From: Albula goreensis
Taxonomy: Eukaryota; Chordata; Actinopteri; Albuliformes; Albulidae
Assembly (NCBI GenBank): GCA_022829145.1
Contig: CM040746.1
Span: forward strand, 29,021,832-29,085,831
Reading direction: 5' to 3'
Length of the DNA stretch: 64,000 nt
Shown piece by piece: positions 57,033-64,000 of this stretch; within the stretch, counting starts at the first letter, position 1; each line of letters starts with the position of its first letter. Made by a program: the position numbers and the translations under genes. The notes below the pieces were generated by a model. The model ran no database searches. It was not told the DNA's origin and was given only the letters and a program-made list of their open reading frames with translations.

Positions 57033-60030
57033 TACACTGCACAATGTGGTCCCATGTGTCATTTTCAGACCTATTACCGATTTATAATGGATATACTTGC
57101 TATTTATTTTGCACATGGCACTTCAGAGACCATGTAAAATGTATTGTAATCATGTCTGTATGAATATACAAAGGACTGAACCTGTCTTGGAGATGCCTTC
57201 TTCTACCATTTTCTGTCGTAAGTAGAGCAATGTTGCACCCTCTTTCGAATTGATGCTAAAAATCTGAAATCAAAACTCAAAGTATGTCAAACATGGAGTA
57301 TGTTTGCTCTTTGCCAGCTGAAATTAAGCCAGGTGGGAATTTATCTCCAAGACAGGGACTGCTCATGGTCTTTCTGCTGATATCAAGCACTAGAGGAATG
57401 TAATGCTATGAAGATGAGTGAGAGGGTGTGATTGGATCTCAGCAAACCCCATTCATAGACTCTTATTAAAACCCCAGCAGTGTGTCTTTTTTTCTCAGGT
57501 GGTATCCTATGGTTTATTTTCTGCACAAAATCATACCTGGATCAGATCTTCAAGCTGGCAAAAAATCATATCTGTGAGCCACAAAACTGAAATTCATGAA
57601 AACAGCTGCTGTAGAAATGGATGGTTTTATTTTAAGAGCAGTTTTCTACAACTTGCGTGCGCGCACACACACACACGCGCACGCACACACACACACACAC
57701 ACCCTGTTATCGAACATCCAGTCCCTTTAACACTGCACCTACAATCAAAATCCTTCATAAAAAACAGCTTTTTAGTGCACAGGACATCACCTGCTTTTAA
57801 AGCATAACTGCTTCATAACACCCACATTGGTTGGTTCATTGATAGTAGATGCCCTGGATTATGAGTAGAAAAAAATATGAAAAAAAAACTGGCTACAAAG
57901 CTGGCTTTTTGAATGGGGTTTTAGTTGTTTACATTAAACTGGACTGAAAGGATAGTATTATATTAAACTTAACTTCACAATATAAAATAATTGCCAAACA
58001 GAGACAAATTCCCATTCTGTAAGCCAAGTCACTTTCATGTGCAATCCACTTTGTAGTTTAAAAAAGATAATGACCAGAAACCCATAATGACACAGTTTCA
58101 AAATACTAAAATGTTAAATGAATTAAAAAGATGAACTTCAACAAACAAAAATAACATGTAACAGAAAAGCAATAAATACGAGAAAATTGCAGCTCAACAA
58201 ATTGAATGCTCTTTTTTTGGGAGTTGGATGACAGAGGAAACCTGGCATTTTAAAACTGTCAAAGTCATTGACAAGTCTTTAATAAATTTATGAAGCCTTA
58301 TGCTCACATTATCAAATATACACTGAATCATGTAGAAGGGTATATTTTAGCTTCTGTAAACTAGTCACCATTGTTTCTTTAACCTGTCAATGACACAGCC
58401 TTTGTCAGTGGTTGACTAGAATCCTGCAGTGCTCATTACTTTCGAGAATTTTGCTACAAACATTCCATCACATCGGTTTTGTTTTGAGGTGTTCCAGATA
58501 GCTGTTCTCTTAAGTTAAGACAGCCTCACCAAAATACATGGATTTCCTGCTGGTCCTGTCTGCTGGGAATGAGGGGGAAATCTCGGGCTTGCAGCCCACT
58601 GATCTGAATGAGGCTGATATAGGGCATCCAGAAAAAAGCAAAGCGAATCTGAACAGATCTTTTCCCCGTCATACACTCTATAGTCTTCAGTCACACCAAC
58701 TACAATTTTGTAGTGCTGCACAATATCTATTTTCTCCTTCTGTTTAATTTGCTTGCAATTGTGTCAAAAGTGCCAAATAACAGGCATGACCTATGACTAC
58801 TGAAAGTTAAAAAAAAAAAGAAAGAAAACTGACAAAACCACCAAAAGAGACAATGAGTAAAATAAAGACAGAGGGATATTTCACAACCAGCAAGGTGACC
58901 AAACAGATGTGCGATTCAATTCTTAATCAGAGCTAATTAGGGTCTGTGAAATAGCCCCCTCAAGTGGGTGGTTAAGACATGGAACGGATATGCTTCTTCT
59001 TCATTGCACTTTCATCAGTAACAGTCAAGTCACAACAATAAAGGAAAAAAAAAGACATCCTATGAGGTTTCTCCAGCATTGTACCAACACTATTACATCT
59101 CTGCAATGCCATCTGCTTGGAGAGATATCACATGTGTGCAGGGGCCTAGCCCTACCTTACCCTGAATCACACAGGTAAAAGCACACAGGTGCATTTCCAA
59201 AGGAGCTTCACTACAACTAATAAAGAAAATCTATTATTCCTTCATGTTCGTGTAAAACCATTCGGTAGTGCCATTCAGTAACATACGTAATTAACCAATA
59301 CAATGACCAAAGCAAAAACAAACAACAACAAAAAACAAATCAAATTCCATCTGGGCTCTGTGGTCTTGTGGTAAACAAACCCATTAATATACTGTCTTCA
59401 GTTAATGGTTAACAATGTGAAATTCCTGGAGCAACAAAAATAATTAAATTCAACTATGTGAAACATCTTTATTATTATCATAATCCTTAGTGATGTCATC
59501 ATTATTATTAAATGTTAAGGTTGTTAAACCTCTTCCCACCACCTCCAGGTAGAGCATGAAATAAGTACAGGTTCTTAGATTATGGGATGGGGTAAATTTT
59601 GCCCCTGCTGCCTGCAGTACAGGAGCACAATACAGTACTGGTAGAGGAGGGGTGGGGTTGGGTTGGGGTGGGGGCAGATTTCACTGAGCCCTCTACTCAG
59701 CCTGACTGGAGGTCTTGAGGTAGAGGTTAAGGCTCACTTTCTCAACATATATCTATCCTGCTAAACAAATCCCAAAAATGTGAGCAACATATTGCTTGCG
59801 TGAAGGACACATTTCATATTACATACTGTAAGGCAGTACTCCAAATATGCCTCCAAGGTCCTATTTTGATTTTGGTAATTGAGAGGAGTTTCTGCGACTT
59901 CACAGAGAGTCCACACACTACAACATTTTGGATCCTATGGGGAAGCAATGAGTCTGAAGTAAAGGCCTGGGATCTGCTGGGGGTCATGAGGTTTGTGGGA
60001 AGGAGGCAGTGGGGCAGGCCATCTGCCTCA
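57033..60030. other. Convergent 3' region of somatostatin and LPP
   Basis: 3' untranslated regions and spacer with a short (CA)n at about 57662-57702. A large part next to 60031 is probably the LPP 3' untranslated region. No other gene was recognised. Confidence 0.4.
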
Positions 60031-63000
60031 TTAACAATCAGTGGAGATTTTGGCAGAGAGGTCCTGAATGCGGCGCGCACTGCAGCTCTTGCACAGGATG
60101 TGACCATCCAGTGGGTAGCAGCCACGCCCCTCTCCTTCAGATGACAACAGCAGCCCACACTCCTGTGGGACAAAGACAAGAAGCATGTGTAAGTTCATAA
60201 ATATTCGCTAACAATTCTCCAGCTTTCTATGCGGCTAACCACCAAACTGCTGATGGTGGTGAGAGTCCTCATCCCTCTGGCAGAACTTGTTACCTACCTC
60301 GCATACGTAGCAGTTGACGTGAAAGCTGCGGTCCAGAGCCACAATTCTGACAGTCTCCTCCTGCCCTGGTTCAGGCATAATGGCTTGGCCACACACTGAG
60401 CATCGAGGAGCAAACTTCCTGTAAGAGAAGGTGACAGGACCACCATTTCTGACTAAATGTGCTCAGGGGGTTGCAGACTAGCATGTATGACTAAAGGTTC
60501 AACACTACCCAAAAGGTAACATGCAATTCTGCAATGTATAGCAGATCAAATATAAGAAACCCAATAAATAACTATTATTTTTCTCCACATGAATTGAACC
60601 ATACTATCAGCTCCACTAAGTAACATGTTACCTACAAAGACATGTATGCATTAGCAGGGGGCTAAGTGCACTGAAGAATTAGTATTCATTATGGATATTG
60701 GTTTCTTACAGATATGACTACCATATTATAATTAGGAAATATTATCGAAATTGGACAGGGTGTTAGGGGGTGCATATTTTATTAAATTGTTTCCTTTTGT
60801 TTTACTGGTTAATTCAGCATCTAGAAAGTGATGATGTGTGTAAGGGAGTTGTGTAGTGCATATGACCTCCCATATCTCAGCAGCAAACCAGTGAGCTTTG
60901 CTTGCCTCTCAGAACATCTTGGGAATTGTTTGATGCAGTGTTGTGCAGATGGAGTTGATCAGATGTATGTAGGTGCAGTACATGTGGACGGGGTGTCAAA
61001 GGGGTTTAGAAATGATTGGGGTAAGTTGGGTGGAGGTCTGACCTGTGGAAGTCCTCGATGCAGTGGATCTGAGAGGTGGCATCCACAGTGAATGGCACAC
61101 CGTCCAGGCAGCAGCCACACACCACACAGGTGAAGCAGCGCGGGTGGTAGGCTTGCCCATGGCGCGCAAGATGCGGTCCAAGATGGGGTGTGAGCATTTG
61201 GAACAGCGCTCCAGGGTGCTCTGCAGAGAATGGTGGGAGGAGAGGGAGAGCGCGACATAAGAGAATGTGGCTTATACCCAGAGAAAGATCTCAAATCCTG
61301 CCCTAAAGACCCCCGGATAATGCAGGTTTTTGGCAACTATTTCAGACCAAAGAAACCAGGTGAGGTAACTTAACTGGGTAATAAACTATTTTAAATTTAC
61401 CAAAAAAGTGAAGAGTAATAGCAAAACCCCACTGACCCCATGGCTGTTCAAGATCAGGGCCGACCATCCCTGTACTAAGAGAAAAGCAGCATAGTATGTT
61501 TGATAGAGAGCTAGACAAACACCAAATGCTGGGAGAGGAGAAATCACAAGACCATAAGTGCACAAGGGTAAAACCCATGAGACATGTGTAGGGAGAGGGT
61601 TGGTTACTCACAATGTAACAGTTCTCACAGTAGCTCTTCTTGTCCAGAGCATAGAAGGGCTGTCCCCGCAGACGAGCATGACAGGTAATGCAGGTGAAAC
61701 AGTCCACATGGAACACCTGCTCCATGGCAATGCAGCCGCTGCCATCCCCCAGAACGTTGTCTCCGCAGCGTGCACAGCGACCTGCACCGCAGAACCAGGG
61801 AGGGAGAGAATGAGAATGCGATGTGAAATTAATGTGAAAACTGGTTCACTGATTTCAAACATGTTATATTTGGAAATAGGACAAAAAAAAAAAAAAAAAC
61901 ACTAAAAAGGGGGAAAATGCAAATTATTTTGTGAATTGTATGTACACTCCTTTAAAGGACAGCCACAGTTTACATTTAGAACATTTGCAAATGACTCACA
62001 ATCAACTATTTACTTCCCACTGTCCCAGCATGCACACAGGGGTGTCAAACCTACATACCAAAGTATTCTTCTGTTGGGGGATGATTCATGTCATACACTA
62101 ATTTCTTAGTAAGGCGCTCCAATTCCTCTTCTGGCCTCGGCAGAGCTCCCTAGTGACCACATAAAAATGAATCCATACAACAGTCATAAAAGTGATAAGA
62201 CCCACAAAATGTTTGGTTGGTGGGGAAAGTTACTGTTGATACATTCTGACCTAGAATCCCCTTAAGAGAATAAATGTAGTGATTCAGATCAGTGAGTCAC
62301 TGATAGCATCATCAATTTTTACTTTCATACCAACTCTGGCCTTTACCTTAATGGGTGGATAGGCGGGGCTGTGAGAAGATGCTGAAGGCAGGGTGTCAGA
62401 ACTCCTCTTGGGCTGGGGGGGCTGGGGAGCCTGGGTGGTTCGAGGCCCTGGGGCCACAGCGGCGGCCTTGTAGGCACCTCCAGCCTCATGCTCCTGGACG
62501 GGAGGGGGAGGAGGGTACCAGGTTTGCTGTCCTGAGGCAGATTCAGGGTAGGGCTGCGAGCGGTCCTGCTGGGCTGGGTGGGAGGCTTGTTGGCGAGGAG
62601 GAGGGGGCGCATAGGCCTGTTCGGCCTGCCGCCCTGTTTGGGAGTAGGTAACGGGCTGGGCTGTTTTGACCTGCACACTGAATCGTGGTCCTGTGGGGGT
62701 GGAGGCAGTGGTGTAGGAGGCTGGGACAGGCTGGGGGTAAGGTTTGAGAGGGGAAGGGGAAGGGTAGGGGTAGTCTTGAGGGGGGCTGGACAATGAAGGG
62801 TCACTGGGATACTGGGGTGAAGGATGGTATTGGGTTTGGTAATGAGCAGGATACCCTGTGGAGGATCTGCCTTGTGATGGTGCACCTGGCTGGGCCACAG
62901 GTTTGTATCGCTCCCCTGAGATGGTTTTGTTATAAGGCACATTGTCGTAGATCTGCTGTATAGAGAGAAAACAAGAGTTAAAATGTAATTCTCAGGAAAA

Positions 63001-63445
63001 GGAAAGACTTTTATGACATTTAGCATTATGATGCTTATCACTAGGGGAATAGAAGAAGAAGCTCACCCTCTCTCTCCTTAACCAATCAATACAGATTTTT
63101 GCATACTGCTACTCAAAGAAGCAGTCCCACTAGACAATGTTTTTTTCTCAGAGGGAATAAAAAACCCAACTAAATTAATCTGGGGGAAAACTATTCCCAC
63201 AGACCTGAAAAGGGTGCACTTCATAACACTACTTCAATTTCATCTGCTTCCCCCTCAATGCTCCCTCACTCTCCTTTCTCTTTGCCACTGTTACCCTCCT
63301 CTCTTGGCTCTACTTCCATCATCTTTACCTGTGATCTTGAGTTCTGTGGGTGGCTGTCCAGGTCAGCCAGCATGCAGGTGAGGGAGTCTATCTCTGCATC
63401 AATGTTGGTGAGGAGCGTGCCAGACTTCTCAGGCCCACGGTTCTG
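60031..63445 (-). CDS. lpp: LPP (zyxin-family LIM protein), 3' part
   Basis: Focal-adhesion scaffold that shuttles to the nucleus. Seven minus-strand exons are visible (63445-63329, 62955-62347, 62149-62059, 61781-61612, 61220-61043, 60418-60298, 60162-60031); the 5' exons lie beyond the window. The first exon has [17 protein letters not shown], matching the LPP helix [15 protein letters not shown]. The next is proline-rich with [12 protein letters not shown] and FSVQVK, specific to LPP rather than TRIP6 or zyxin. Three LIM domains follow, ending SAKISTDC. The LIM2 exon is 178 bp but phase requires 179: one base is missing near 61152, between MGK and AYHPRC, and shifts the frame. All other joints are consistent, so this may be a sequence error or a broken allele. 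Confidence 0.9.
61151..61153 (-). other. Single-base frameshift in LPP LIM2
   Basis: The sense strand reads GGGCAAGCCTACCACC where the conserved protein GKAYHP needs an extra G (AAG GCC). Restoring the phase across the exon would take exactly one base, which agrees with the phases of both flanking introns. Confidence 0.85.
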
Positions 63446-64000
63446 CTAGAGACAGTGTAGAAAAACACTACTCAAGTGGGGGTATTACAGAACACATCCT
63501 GTGAGCACAAAAAACCAACTGACTGAGCCAGACAGCTACAATGTGTGCTGGTTTTTGTTGTTAAACTAAAAACTTACTTGATCTTTTAAGCCACTTACTA
63601 ACTCACCTCACCTGGTTTCTTGTGTCTGAATTGGTTGCTGATTTAGGTGAAAACAAAAACCAGAACATCCTGGAGCTCTGCAAGTCCAGATGGAGCTACC
63701 TTTGGTTTAAGTGATAATCAGTGCACACTACAGTGGATCATTCTTGAGCTGATAGCAGTATTTTGAATATTACATACATAACTATATTCAGATGACCATG
63801 AAATGATGGACAGTGAGTAATTTTAGTCTTTGGTTAGGCTAAAATTACTCACTGTCCATCATTTCATGGTCACCTGCATACTTTCAAATGCCTGAGCATC
63901 ACATACTGCACTGCATTATGTGATAACGTCCAGGGAAAGAAGACCCAAACACTGATTTTGGCAAATCTCCCTTTCATAATTACCTGAAGGTCATAATTGG
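63446..64000. other. LPP intron
   Basis: No exon recognised. Contains a long perfect hairpin at 63793-63872. Confidence 0.5.
63793..63872. repeat. 34-bp perfect inverted repeat, 12-nt loop
   Basis: Arms at 63793-63826 and 63839-63872 are exact reverse complements and enclose TCTTTGGTTAGG. Pairing continues outward for three more bases beyond one mismatch. Confidence 0.95.

Overview
The window looks like nuclear DNA of a teleost fish. Genes are split by short GT-AG introns, microsatellites are abundant, there is a tRNA-derived SINE ending in an L2-type tail, and the gene content (CD68, MS4A, SLX1, BOLA2, ETS, somatostatin, LPP) is vertebrate. Two zinc-finger genes have the coiled-coil-plus-C2H2 layout common in fish. 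I cannot name the species. All gene models are conceptual splicing of the printed sequence, with phases checked by hand.

Layout. 0.45-2.0 kb (-): a two-exon C2H2 zinc-finger gene. 7.1-12.1 kb (+): a six-exon CD68/LAMP-family gene (351 aa) with a mucin repeat. 16.3-18.7 kb (+): an MS4A-type four-membrane-span gene (205 aa). 21.7-23.0 kb (+): an unrecognised gene with two copies of a VPKF-Y--P-LHQCIQQL motif, followed by one C2H2 finger in a different frame. 24.8-26.9 kb (-) and 27.8-29.0 kb (+): SLX1 and BOLA2, head to head as in human 16p11.2. 29.4-32.8 kb (+): an RBR-type (RING-IBR-RING) ubiquitin-ligase-like gene. The SLX1-tail/BOLA2/RBR block is then repeated at about 33.1-38.1 kb, where SLX1 and BOLA2 are reduced to single-exon relics and the RBR gene is kept. 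40.9-45.2 kb (-): an eight-exon ETS1/2-like transcription factor. 47.9-48.6 kb (+): a two-exon secreted RNase A-family gene with an unusual N-terminal extension. 50.0-52.0 kb (-): a second coiled-coil/C2H2 gene. 56.1-57.0 kb (+): a somatostatin-family prohormone. 60.0-63.4 kb (-): the 3' part of LPP, which continues beyond the window and carries a one-base frameshift in its second LIM domain.

These genes do not form a single pathway. The main local story is a tandem segmental duplication of the SLX1-BOLA2 neighbourhood, followed by deletion and patchy homogenisation. SLX1 is a structure-specific nuclease, BOLA2 an iron-sulfur chaperone partner, CD68 and MS4A are membrane proteins typical of immune cells, and somatostatin next to LPP matches the SST-LPP linkage of other vertebrates. 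Other points worth checking are the RNase fusion, a (TG)n tract at the 3' splice site of an in-frame ETS exon, a 34-bp perfect hairpin near the right end, and the LPP frameshift.
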